From the NCBI GenBank assembly GCA_964023205.1, contig OZ026838.1, positions 24,517,843-24,581,842 of the forward strand: DNA of 64,000 nt. The letters run 5' to 3'. Below the pieces are notes generated by a model. That model was given only the letters and a program-made list of their open reading frames with translations, made no database searches and was not told the DNA's origin. The translations under genes and the position numbers were made by a program. Source of the stretch: Lutraria lutraria. Lineage: Eukaryota; Mollusca; Bivalvia; Venerida; Mactridae. Below, one piece after another: positions 13,201 through 22,790 of this stretch (the first letter of the stretch is position 1; every line of letters starts with the position of its first letter).

Positions 13201-16200
13201 ACCCAAGAAAACATGGTTAAAAGCAGCATTTTTGGATAAGTGTAATTAACACACAATAAATTCAACGTACCAATAACTCCAGCATGAATTCTCTGTCATA
13301 TGTTGTATCATCTTCCTCAGCTAACATTGGAAGCATGTTGAGATAAGCCAGGACTAAGTGTAATTGTTTTGTGCTGTAAATAGAATGTAGAATTAATAAA
13401 GTAATACTCACCAAATAGGAGACAATATACAGTGATAAATTCATATAGTCAAACCTGTGAACAAAGGCCACCCTAGGGAAAGACAAAATGTGGCCTTTAT
13501 TGACAGGTTATTTTGTTCTAAAAAGTCAATGATGTTATCTAAAGAATGGCCTATAATCACAGTGTGGCAATTATTCGGAGGTGGCCACCAACACAGGTTT
13601 GACTGAAATTTAATGAATAACTCAACCAGCAATATTTTGGTATTTCAAAGGTTTGTAGTTATCTGTATACATTAGAAGAAGCTACTGTGAACTCCTGGGG
13701 ACCCAACATACAAGTTCACTGTGTCCATATTTCATTATAATTATTATATTGAAATAAAGGACTATGTGGGGGAAGATAATTGCTTAACTACATTCAAAAT
13801 TTCATCAAAGTTTACTTAAACTGTTCCATACTGTACAATGTCTTTTCAAAAGCTCACAGCAATCAAATTTATTCAAAGACAACAGTTTTATATGTATTCA
13901 TTATAAATGACAAGGGCCTTCTGAAAACCTGTGTTATCAGTCTGATATATTTTTTTTTAATCAAAACAAGATGGTATTATTGACCTGTCAGAGCAAACAG
14001 AAGGAAACATACAAACAGCAGATAACATGAGCTGAAAATATGGATTAATATTGTGAATAAAAAGAATACCTGAGTGGATCAAAATATTTGAGAAGAGATT
14101 CTCTACTGTCCACACTGGCTACATTTGCTATAGCAAACTGCTGTAACTCAGTGAAATGTTTGAATGCTACTTTCTGAAAAAGAAAAAATTGCAAAAATAT
14201 GTAAGAAACAAAATTAAACAAAATTCTAAAAATCTTGTATCACTCTGGTTTAAGATTACGCAAACAAGCCGAGTCATCAGGTGACTTCTTGAGCTTTAAC
14301 AGTGAGGGAAGACCTCAAGCATACACCTGGGTGGAACCATCAACCTGTGAAATATGATCCTAGGTGGGATTCAAACTCACACCAGTTAGAGGCAAATCTT
14401 ATGTTTCTTAAAACATTATTTATCAAGCTAGAAAATAAACATGAACTTAATCAGTAGTGATTTACAATCTCATTTTTTTTAAAAATACTTATTTTCATCC
14501 AGTATTTTTCACAAAAAGGGAAATTAAGTTAAGTAATCAAACAGAAAAAAATAAAATTTCATCAACTGAAATGAATGAGTAATTTTCTTTTCCATCTTTT
14601 TACCTGAAGAGCCAGGACCCTATTATAATGTAGATCTATTCTGTTATGTACAGTCAGGGCCTCCCCAGTTCCTTCATCTATCTCAAACTCAGCATAGACC
14701 TTTAACATATCTAGTAACTGAAATTTTAAAACAGAATGAAATAGAGAATATCATGAAAAAGTAAGATAGAGCAAAATGCTCTCATCACATGCCATCATTT
14801 ACAGTGAAAATAAGAAAAAATAGAACAGGTAACTATTACAATGAAAAATACTGACTGTATGCTCATCAATAAGTAAATAATGTCGTTCCTTTAGAATTGT
14901 TCTTAAATTACAAACTAGAAGCCCAAGGGCAACATGTCGAGCCCCTGTTTAGCCAGCTTGTGATCTTGACCTTTGAACTACAAGTATGTGTGATATTCAT
15001 GACACATCATTTCATTGAAGTAAACTTTTATACCAATTTATTTAAAAATTTACAGCCTAGACAAGGAAATATATATTTGACCGAATGTGTAATCTTGACC
15101 TTTGATCTATAAAAATCTGGGTGTTGCCCAAGACACATGGTTGCATTGTATTATGGCAAGTCATTTTAAAATAATTCAATGCATAAGGGAGACACAGCCC
15201 TGACAAGGTGTATAATGCTCATTTTTGATGTTTGACCTCTAAGTGTGACCTTGACCTTTGAGCTAGAGACCTTGATCTTGCGCACTGCACACCGCCTCAT
15301 GGTGTTTAACAATTATGCCAAGTTATCTTAAAAAGTTTCTATGCATAAGGGAGATACAGCCCGGACAAGGTCTATAATGCTCGTTTTTAACGTTTGACCT
15401 CTAAGTGTGACCTTGACCTTTGAGCTAGAGACCTGGATTTTGCGCACTGCACACTGCCTCATGGTGTTTAACAATTATGCCAAGTTATCTTAAAAAGTTT
15501 CCATGAATAAGGGAGATACAGCCCGGACAAGGTCTATAATGCTCATTTTTGACGTTTGACCTCTAAGTGTGACCTTGACCTTTGAGCTAGAGACCTGGAT
15601 TTTGCGCACTGCACACTGCCTCATGGTGTTTAACAATTATGCCAAGTTATCTTAAAAAGTTTCCATGAATAAGGGAGATACAGCCCGGACAAGGTCTATA
15701 ATGCTCATTTTTGACGTTTGACCTCTAAGTGTGACCTTGACCTTTGAGCTAGAGACCTGGATTTTGCGCACTGCACACCGTCTCATGGTGTTTAACAATT
15801 ATGCCAAGTTATTTTAAAAAGTGTCAATGCATAAGGGAGATACAGCCCGGACAAGGATCCGGACGGACACACTAACTAACTAACTAACTAACGTACAGAC
15901 ACGCAACCGCCATTGTGGCGACTATATCGAGCTCACCGCAGGCGGGCTCGACAAAAATGATAAACAAGACAGATTTCAAAATGTTTAGTATGTTGTTCTA
16001 TTATAGAGTTTCTAAATATGGATTTTGAATGGAATCTAACTTTTTGAACACCTTTGAAGGACCATCATGATTGCAATAAGCACAATGATTTAGAAGGATA
16101 TGCTGTTTCAAGAAAAGACTGATGCCACTTCACTACACATGACTGGCACAGGGCTGTCACAAAAGCTCGCCTAATTCACTTTGTACTCAGGTGAGCGGAA

Positions 16201-19200
16201 AAAGAAGATAAATTTACCTCTGAAAATAATTTCCCATCATCTCTCCTAGCTAGATTTGATAGAAGTGAGATACTGACAACATGACTGTCATCCATTAAGG
16301 AATTGAAGAATCTACGAGTCGGTAGTTGTGCTTCAATGTCAATCATGAATTCAATGAATCTTTCACAATACATAACTTTCTCATAAGGCACTTTTCCTGG
16401 AAAAACGAGATACAGTATATATAATTCTGATATCATCATAACACAATAGAATACTAAAGCCTAAAACAAAAAACACAACCATAAGCTTTTGAATTTGGTT
16501 ATCTTAAATTGTAACATTCTGCAATTCTACAATCTACTGGACTAACAATCTTCTACTTGCCATGAGACAATTATTTTTCCAAAGGCATGAACTAAATAAC
16601 AACAGTCACACACTGACAATATACCACGATCATAGATATATGATTCGGTAACATATGCCATAAGGATTACAATGGTATTTGTTTTTTTTATAATATACAA
16701 TTTGTATTAAATCATACAATAATGCAAATTTTGTCATTTTACCAATGCCGACACTAAGACTAAAAGATTATCACAAACACTATCAACATTTCAATATTTG
16801 AAAATAAAGTGGTTACTGTCTCTGACTTACAATCACTAGCCCCTCACCACTGTGAGATTGAATCCCAATTGGGACCAGATAACTTTCACAAGTGCGAAAG
16901 CTGTCCTATACGGGCAATCAACAGTTCTACCAAGGTGTAGGCCAATTAATTAAACCAAAGTGAAACAAGAGTGCAAGGTCATAAAATATGCCCGTCAAGG
17001 GCCATAACTCAAGTGCCTGGGCCAATTGGGCTGGTTATCGAACTTGGCCGAGATCTCATAGCCATAAACATTTCCATTAAGTTTGGTGAGGTTTGAATTA
17101 GACACCGTTTTGGACGCCACCCGCCTGCCAACCCGCCAACCTGCTGGGGGTGTTTCCATAATATGACTCGTTTTTCAAACGGGCGTATAAAAATAAATTG
17201 GAAAATTACCTTTTTCTGGTATAGTTTTCAGCACTGAGATATACTTGTGGATGACATTATTAAGAAATGTCCTCTCAAATTCTACTTTCTCTTTCTGTTC
17301 TGGTGACAACTTGTTGTCATTCTTCTTTATGAAGTTATAGAACTTTCTGTACTTTGGGTTGGCTTTAAAAAGTTCCTCTCTTCTTCCCTAAAATCAGAAT
17401 TTCATAAATAGATAATCTTCACATACTATTGTTTTACCAAAGGGTAATACACTGACAGTTTTAACTTAAAGAAAAAACTAAGTTAAAAAAAGACTAGGGT
17501 GAATTTTAACATGTTTCTATATTGGGTTGAAAACAGATCTAAATATTATATTCATTTTTACATTAATTAAACAAACAGTGGTATTTGAAATAAAATGTTC
17601 GCTTTATCTTTTTTTCTGATCTTCAAAAGCAATATTAATAAGATGACCCAAGCCCAATACATCATTCATTCATACATAAATATATTAATATACAAGAAGT
17701 ATATCTGTAATGGAAAACAATATATATAAACAAGAGGGCCAAGATGGCCCTATATCGCTCACATGACAATCACTGTTCACTCATTAAAACATTGTTTTGA
17801 ACCGGTGACCTAGTTTTTGACCCCAGATGACCTATGTTCGAATTTGTCTTACATATCATTAAGACAAACAGTCTGACTAGGTTTGGTGAAGATATGATCA
17901 AAATTTGACATCTACAGTGTTAATAAGGTTTTCCTAAGATTTGACCTGGTTTTTGACCCTAGGTGACCCATATTTGAACTTGTCCTTAATATCATTAAGA
18001 CAAACAATCTGACAAAGTTTGGCCAAGATCAAATCAAAACCATGACATTTAGAGCTTTTACAAGATTTTTACCTAAGATTTGACCTTGTGACCCAGTTTT
18101 TGAACCCGGCTGACCCATGTTCATCCTTGACCCACATATCATTGAGGCAAACATTTTGACAAGGTTTGGTGAAGATCCAATTAAAACTGTGACATCTACA
18201 GTGTTAACAAAGTTTTCCTAAGATTTCACCTGGTGACCTAGTTATTGACCCCAGATGACCCATATTTATACTTGACCGTTATATCATTAAAACAAACGAT
18301 TTGACAAAGTTTGGTGAAGATCCAATAATAACTGTGAAATCTACAGTGTTAACATGGTTTTTCTTAAGATTTGACCTAGCGACCTAGTTTTTGACCCAAG
18401 ATGACCCATGTTCTAACTCGTCCAAGATATTATGAAGACAAACATTCTGACAAGGTTTCATGATCATCCAATCAAAACAGTGACTTCTAGAGTGTTCACA
18501 AGGTTTTCCAGCAATTTGCCCTAGTGACCTAATTTTACTACAGAAATTACCCATTTTCAAACTTGACCTACATATTATTAAAATAAACATTCTGACAAAG
18601 TTTCATGAAGATAAATTCAAAACAGTGATTTCTAAAGTGTTCACAAGGTTTTCCCTTATTTGGCCCTGGTGACCTAGTTTTTGACCCCAAATGGCCCAAT
18701 ATCGAACTCGTCCGAGATTTTGTTGATATTAACGTTCTGACCCAGTTTTGCTAAAATTGAGCCAAAAATGTGGCCCCTAGTGTGGTCACAACATAAAGTT
18801 TGACGACGCACGACGCATGACGCACAACGCATGACGCACGACGCCGGACGGAGAGTGATCCTAATAGCTCACTTTGTCACTTTGTGACATGTGAGCTAAT
18901 AATACAGATGTATTTCACATAGCAATTGATGTTTAAATTTCAAAATATGCATATGGAATCACTTACTGGTAAAAGACAAGTCCATATAGGCAGGGACACT
19001 AATCTCTGTACCTGTTCTCTGATCAAATCCATCTCCTATATCAATTAAAACATGGTTCATAGAATGTTCAACATTACATCAATGATATAAAACATAACAA
19101 AATGAAAAACTAATAGAAAAAGCTTTTCTTTCATTAAAATGACAATGTTGTGACTTGTCATTTTTCCTTTACTCTAGCAAAGTATATAAATGCAGCATTT

Positions 19201-21189
19201 TTGCAGGCGTCACAAAATTACTTTTCGAGCATTAGACTCAAGTTATTAAAGACAAAATGGTACAACCCAGATCATTTCAAATGCTATGATATAAACAACC
19301 GCATCAATGGTTAAAAAAATATAAAAAATCTTACAAGGCTCCTGAAGCAATGTATGAGAAATATGATTAAATTGGATTGTTCCCTCAGAGACCTAGCATC
19401 AGATATAGAGAGTTTCATCACATGATGAAAGAATGCAGGAAAATGTTCGGACCTCTTCTTAAAACACTGAAAATAAACAAAAATCAATCATTGAAATTCT
19501 TACTCTCAGAGTGTTCAGAAAAAAAATATCATCATCTAACAGCATTTAAAACAGCAGCAGCAAACCATACTAAATCAATCATTCAGCTTAACAAAGATAT
19601 GTTTGTTTCTGATTACATGCACATTAAATATAGGGTAGATAGTCACAGCTATTTTTTTTACTTTTGTATTAGAACAAAGATTATTTTACTTACATTCCAA
19701 GGTGGAACCCTCTCTCTGAATTTCTCATTCACTATCAGTATTATAGACAGTAAATGACTTTGACTTGATTTTTCAGGTACAAAATTTGGCCACAAATAGT
19801 TCTCTAGATATTGGCTGAAATATAAATTAACAGGAAAATCAATAAATGCATTTATATATGAAGCTGTAATACAAATATAGAAGCACTGTGATGTTTGAAT
19901 TATTCAAGATCTGCTATTTATCAAAGAAAATGCAAGGATGGATTTTAATAAGAAATTCTCCATGAAATTGCAAATGACTAATAAGTCAAGCATACCATGT
20001 ATTAGCATTTCTTTGATCAAACACCTTCATGTTTTAATTCAAACAGATATTACCTGAACTCAAGCATCATGATTCTCTTTGTAGCAAAGTTTGTAGAAAC
20101 CAACTCTTTCTCATAAATCTCTTCAACAATCTAAATAGAAAATATCAGCACAAAATTAAAAACAAATGGCACTCAATAAATAAATAATCTGAAGCCATTA
20201 AGTAAACAAAAAGATAAAACTCTCATTCATAAATAAAAGATCATTCTGCATATTCTGTGTAGTTCCAGTATATTAAAACTGTTTGATTTATTTAAGTTTC
20301 AAAAACCACCGTTTTGCAATTTTGTGAATTATGTTTATTGCGTTTTAAGGGCCAGAGGACTATAATTCAAAGTAAATTTGACAGGACTATAATATTGAAT
20401 ATTATTTTACATGTTACTAAGTAAAGTAACAGATTTGCAAGACATGAAGCATGTGTGGCTTGCACAAAGAGCAATGTCATAAAACTTGATATGCCAAAAT
20501 TTTTATTTTGGAGGGCAAAAAATCAATAATCATCATGTTCATTATCAATATTTTGGCAGTATAGGCAAACTGCAATCATTTTGAAATATCGTGATAAAAT
20601 TACGTTCAATTTTAAAATATCGCTTTTGAAACTGGTGGCAGTGTACTGAAAGGAAACAAATGCCAATGGAATGTATTAGTGCTGATATCCCTACAGAAAG
20701 AAATGTGTATATGCTAACTAATACTATACCTCAGGTTTGAATGGTAGGTTTTTCTTCAATGCATTCACAGACCACAATTCAGCAGCTAGCTGTAAAATCA
20801 AACAGACATTTTAATAAATTAACAATTAATAAATAATGACACAGAGAGTCAGAAACAGGAGAAAAATTCTATAGAAGTCTGAAGAGAAAACATTTATAGA
20901 CTAATTGTATTCTTTAATTTCTTTGACATAATATGTTAGTCTTAATATTGAGATAGTCTCATTCTCGAGATGAAATATGGAGAAAATGCTCAAAACCAGT
21001 CCAATTAAAATAAGTGTTTGCTATATTGGGGGTAGCGCTAAGAGATGCTTTACTGTACACACATAAAACAATGAGTTGTGAATTAAAAAAATATATTACC
21101 TGTGTTATTCTGTCTTCTTGAATTTGCTCAACAGTGAGAGAGCCAGTCCCTTTAGGGACAGGGCCTTTTTTATCAGATTTCTGACTCAT
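1251..21189 (-). CDS. AQR: AQR (Aquarius/IBP160), RNA helicase SF1, intron-binding spliceosomal factor; 33 coding exons
   Basis: Family role: AQR is a nuclear Upf1-like superfamily-1 RNA helicase that binds introns upstream of the branch site in the spliceosome with XAB2/SYF1, ISY1 and PPIE, and links splicing to intronic snoRNP assembly. Seen: I joined 33 exons on the minus strand, all with GT..AG borders and matching phase, giving 1397 codons plus TGA. The predicted protein can be followed against remembered human AQR (about 1485 aa) nearly end to end. Residues 1 to about 790 are the ARM-like and stalk part; the helicase core follows. Motifs: Walker A GPPGTGKT (821-828), motif II MEEAAQ (1057-1062), GDHHQLPP (1091-1098), [10 protein letters not shown] (1254-1263), VAMSRARLG (from 1288). 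The ATG at 21187-21189 aligns with the human N-terminus. The acidic Ser/Thr C-terminal tail of vertebrates is replaced by about 20 residues. Start and stop are both inside the window. Confidence 0.97.
3279..3650. repeat. Dispersed clam-type repeat in AQR intron 27
   Basis: The intron between AQR exons 27 and 28 contains 'gaaggtcaccgtgacc', 'tgacctcaaaatcaataggg', 'gtgatgaccaacctcc' and 'gaccggccgaccaacc'. From memory this phrasing is typical of a high-copy repeat in bivalve genomes. The open frame inside it is not a gene. Confidence 0.55.
3705..3900. repeat. Dispersed repeat, copy A of a pair with 10990-11195
   Basis: Shares ordered blocks with 10990-11195: 'gtagaggttgtcatgagga', 'aacatatga', 'gatgattgtaggtg.aagc', 'agg.aaggtta', and a tail 'ccaaaaacaatac..'. 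Both copies sit in AQR introns and read in the same plus-strand direction. Confidence 0.7.
4208..4290 (+). mobile_element. 'CAGTCAAACCTGTG' MITE, 5' fragment
   Basis: Starts at a TA with 'cagtcaatcctgtgaacaaa' and continues with 'ggaaagtcaaagtgtagccattattgaca', the same order as the copies at 9380, 11870 and 13447. No matching 3' terminal repeat is visible, so it looks truncated. It lies in the intron before AQR exon 27. Confidence 0.6.
5241..5410 (+). mobile_element. 'CAGTCAAACCTGTG' MITE, diverged copy
   Basis: Starts 'cagtcaagcttgtaaacaaaggcca' after TA, with 'aggaaagacaaatgtggcctttattga' and later 'atggcctttattctgagg'. Its right terminus is decayed. It lies in the AQR intron between exons 25 and 26. 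Confidence 0.6.
6718..6895. repeat. Intronic repeat, copy A (partner at 8511-8637)
   Basis: The first 70 bp or so ('gtactgaaagcactcatgg', 'aactgaactta', 'atagacttgcactgcaacat', 'gaaactagtt') recur at 8511 with few changes, in the same orientation. The remainder diverges. It lies in the AQR intron between exons 22 and 23. Class unknown. Confidence 0.6.
8148..8189. repeat. Perfect 13-bp inverted repeat (hairpin)
   Basis: Arms aagggcctatcta (8148-8160) and tagataggccctt (8177-8189) are exact inverse complements around a 16-nt spacer. It sits in the intron between AQR exons 20 and 21. It could be a tiny foldback element remnant or an intronic RNA hairpin. Confidence 0.75.
8511..8637. repeat. Intronic repeat, copy B (partner at 6718-6895)
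   Basis: Carries 'gtactgaaagtattcatg', 'aactgaactta' and 'atagacttgcactgcaacatgg', matching copy A. It begins just upstream of AQR exon 20 in transcript terms, close to the acceptor. Class unknown. Confidence 0.6.
9380..9482 (+). mobile_element. 'CAGTCAAACCTGTG' MITE, short copy
   Basis: Terminal sequence 'cagtcaaacctgtg' follows TA. The right end has the inverse 'aacacaggtttga', slightly decayed, near 9470-9482. The interior holds 'gaaagacataatgtggcctt' and 'gacctttatttggagtggcc'. At about 103 bp it appears to be an internally deleted member. It lies in the intron between AQR exons 18 and 19. Confidence 0.7.
10990..11195. repeat. Dispersed repeat, copy B of a pair with 3705-3900
   Basis: Begins with 'ctgggtgaccttgaccttt' and then follows copy A block by block. 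It includes a short 'cagtcagacagacagacc' run before the shared 'aaaaacaatac' end. It lies in the intron between AQR exons 15 and 16. Confidence 0.7.
11870..12023 (+). mobile_element. 'CAGTCAAACCTGTG' MITE
   Basis: Left end 'cagtttaatctgtgaacaaa' follows TA and right end reads 'aacacaggtttgactg', giving inverted ends of about 14 bp. The interior shares 'atagacaaatggtgcttatta' and 'agcctttattgggg' with other copies. It lies in the intron between AQR exons 13 and 14 and is followed at 12037 by a G12 run. Confidence 0.75.
13447..13605 (+). mobile_element. 'CAGTCAAACCTGTG' MITE, best-preserved copy
   Basis: About 159 bp, from 'agtcaaacctgtgaac' (first C lost) to 'aacacaggtttgactg'. The interior 'ggaaagacaaaatgtggcctttattgaca' recurs in the other copies. 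It lies in the intron between AQR exons 10 and 11. Non-coding; the ends and the TA flank suggest a pogo/Tc1-mariner-type origin. Confidence 0.8.
14225..14400. mobile_element. Possible SINE remnant
   Basis: Shows 'gggattcaaactcacacc', a B-box-like segment, with 'acacctgggtggaaccat' upstream. The latter resembles 'acacctggatagaaccac' at 34506-34523, suggesting a dispersed family. Ends not determined. Confidence 0.35.
15060..15950. repeat. 162-bp tandem repeat array with (TAAC)n tail
   Basis: The phrase 'tttgacctctaagtgtgacc' recurs at 15231, 15393, 15555 and 15717, a constant 162-bp period. Each unit holds 'gacctttgagctagagacct', 'gcgcactgcacac', 'tcatggtgtttaacaattatg' and 'aagggagatacagcccggac'. 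Older, diverged units precede it from about 14930. The array ends in 'ggatccggacggacacac', an 'actaactaacta' run, and a 'gcgggctcgaca' segment near 15945. It fills much of the intron between AQR exons 8 and 9. Confidence 0.85.
16835..16965 (-). mobile_element. Possible decayed tRNA-derived SINE
   Basis: Contains 'cactgtgagattgaatccc' followed by 'ttgggacc', resembling a tRNA head read on the minus strand (B-box-like region). There is no clear second half. It lies in the AQR intron between exons 7 and 8, immediately before the repeat at 16968. Confidence 0.3.
16968..17195 (+). repeat. 'gcccgtcaagggc' foldback-like repeat, long copy
   Basis: The left region 'aaaatatgcccgt' and the right region 'acgggcgtataaaa' are near-perfect inverted ends. 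Between them lie 'gtgcctgggccaattggg', 'ccgagatctcatagcc', 'aagtttggtgaggtttgaa' and 'cacccgcctgcc'. A 5' copy sits at 236-375. From memory this family is frequent in bivalve introns. It ends about 15 bp from the donor of AQR exon 7. Confidence 0.7.
17731..18900. repeat. Clam 'gacctagtttttgacccc' repeat, seven internal units
   Basis: Starts 'caagagggccaagatggccc', ends 'ggacggagagtgatcc', 'tagctcactttgtcac', 'gtgagctaat'. Inside, variants of 'gacctagtttttgaccccagatgaccc' recur near 17808, 17943, 18082, 18234, 18380, 18526 and 18671, about every 135-152 bp. Each is followed by 'acattctgacaaggtttggtgaagatcc'-type text. A 'gacgcatgacgcacgacg' run sits near 18800. It occupies most of the intron between AQR exons 6 and 7. 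Confidence 0.85.
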
Positions 21190-21741
21190 TTTCTTTTGGC
21201 GATGTTAACTATTATTGCATGTATGTATTTCAAGTATGACTTATCAAATGACTATTCAATCTTCATCCTAATAATAAACAAATATAAAAATATCATGGAA
21301 CACTTGGAAAAATATGTTCATAAACTACAGAAGGAAATGGAAACATTAACCAAATATAAAATGATTCACAACAAATATCAATCTTTAAGTTTTATATCTG
21401 TTGACTGATTCAATATTGTCCACAACAATCTTCTCACTAACCTACAAGCCCAATACCTTGGGCTAGTGCGTTTCTATTCGAGCAAGTGAACTTCATCGAA
21501 ATCATGTATTTAAGCTAGTGATAGATTGTTTATTTTCAATAGCCCACTAATAGATTTGGCTAGTGCTTTAAACAGATTAGTACCTGAAATAAGTACCTGA
21601 AGAAAATCTTTATTGTAGTTATTATGCCTTCATGAACAGTACTACCTTAGTTATTATTAGTAGCGCTTACAAGAAGTGTGAAGTCTGAACATGATTTTGT
21701 CATTACTACTGCCATGTCATTTCAATTCTGTGAGTTGTAGC

Positions 21742-22214
21742 TAGGGCTGAGTACCGGTTCACTCTCATTCATATCGAATACTGGTATATAGGGTTCGGTT
21801 AATATATCGTATTGAACATAACCGTATCAAACAAATATCAATAAAAATAAAAATGAATTTTAAAAACATGTTTTGGACCGTGTTGTGTGTGTTTTATGAA
21901 TTTCAGTCAAATAAAAAGTTGTGACACATATATAAAACCTGTCTGCAGCCAACCACAAGGAGAAAATAGTTTTTTTTGCAGTTCAGCTTGAGCGTTTGGC
22001 ATGCCAGCTGAATTAACGTTAGGTACCAATTCCCTTATATTATTAGATATATAAGAATCCTATGCAGCCAAAATTTGATTTTGTGTCAAGTACCTGTGCC
22101 AATACAGTCAATGTATCTCATTATTTCTATTTTTTATTTCATCAAATGATATACTGATCATTCTATATCGATATAAATGTTGTATCGATAATTTTTCATC
22201 AATACTCAGCCCTA
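21742..22214. mobile_element. hAT-like MITE, 473 bp, with 8-bp target-site duplication
   Basis: The ends are TAGGGCTGAGTA and TACTCAGCCCTA, inverse complements of 12 bp. They are flanked by gttgtagc (21734-21741) and gttgtaac (22215-22222), an 8-bp duplication with one mismatch. Terminal sequence and duplication length fit the hAT superfamily. No transposase frame is present. Confidence 0.8.
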
Positions 22215-22324
22215 GTTGTAACACAAAAACAATATCAAACATTGTTTATATCCCATACTCCATATATTGATAAAGGAAACATTAATTGACCATGCATTTG
22301 TCTGAAATAAAGTAGAAGATTATA

Positions 22325-22485
22325 AATTGGATTGTAGCAGTGAGGTATATTGTATTTATAAATTGGCTAGGATATTCACCAGCCTATTTAGCTCAGTTGG
22401 TAGAGCATCTGACTTGCAAGCAGGAGGTGGTGGGTTCGAGCCCCGCATCAGGTGCATTACTTTCCTTGTCCTCCTACAGTTAGTT
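22325..22485 (+). mobile_element. tRNA-headed SINE, plus-strand copy
   Basis: The tRNA-like core at 22382-22454 has 'tagctcagttggtagagca', a loop with anticodon TGC (Ala-like), and 'ggttcgagcccc'. The acceptor stem is mismatched at two of seven pairs and the anticodon stem once. The upstream text 'ttgtag..gtgaggtatattgtatttataaattggct.ggatattcacc' and the downstream text 'gcatcaggtgcatta.tttcc' are shared with the minus-strand copy at 38025-38205. That makes it an element and not a functional tRNA gene. Confidence 0.75.
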
Positions 22486-22529
22486 GCTCAGTTCCGAAGC
22501 ATTCACCAGTTATGTTAACATAAAGTGTA

Positions 22530-22790
22530 TTCTTTGTTCTTAAATTCCCTTTTCTCTGAATTTACGAGTATATTGTCTCATCATGGACTACTTTGTTTGC
22601 CAAGAGGTCCAAATGGATCTTTAAATAATGGGTCACAGTCTTAAACCAGAAAACGATGCTGGTAAATCCATAAAATGGAAGGGAGTTCGTATAAATTTAA
22701 GCGATAGAACAATTGATATTGACTTACTTCATTATTCCTAAAAGAAAATTAAATTTAACTGTCTTCAGGACTGCAATATCCACACTACAT
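22530..22790. repeat. Dispersed block shared with 29680-29880
   Basis: Ordered shared text: 'tctttgttcttaaa', 'cccttttctctgaat', 'tctcatcatggacta', 'ttgtttgccaag..gtccaa', 'tctttaaataatg', 'gatgctggtaaatc', 'atataaatttaag', 'atagaacaat'. The two copies are 7 kb apart in the same orientation. Class unknown. Confidence 0.7.

Larger units (their letters stand above)
11656..21189 (-). other. AQR: AQR exons 1-14 (N-terminal ARM-like and stalk region)
   Basis: Exon coordinates in transcript order: 21100-21189, 20730-20789, 20054-20130, 19694-19814, 19335-19466, 18967-19035, 17210-17387, 16218-16396, 14604-14717, 14070-14173, 13271-13373, 12749-12869, 12304-12396, 11656-11783. Recognisable conserved stretches are NYLWPNF and NEKFRERV in exon 4, [13 protein letters not shown] in exon 7, [20 protein letters not shown] in exon 8, [15 protein letters not shown] in exon 11, [13 protein letters not shown] in exon 12 and [11 protein letters not shown] in exon 14. 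Exon 5 lies inside a region with a plus-strand open frame, but the minus-strand reading ([17 protein letters not shown]) is the conserved one. Introns here are 0.2-1.8 kb; the 1.5-kb intron 8 and the 1.6-kb intron 6 are filled mainly by repeats. Confidence 0.92.

Noticed and set aside
15060..15950. CRISPR-like array
   Set aside because: The repeat unit is 162 bp with no distinct spacers, in an animal intron. It is an ordinary tandem repeat.
19377..19757. 126-aa plus-strand frame as a separate gene
   Set aside because: AQR exons 4 and 5 lie on the opposite strand here (exon 5 overlaps from 19335 to 19466) with conserved residues. The plus-strand frame is a shadow.
22382..22454. Functional tRNA-Ala(TGC) gene
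   Set aside because: A and B boxes look good, but the acceptor stem has two mismatches and the anticodon stem one. The similarity to the copies at 36950 and 38025 continues outside the tRNA on both sides, so it is a SINE.
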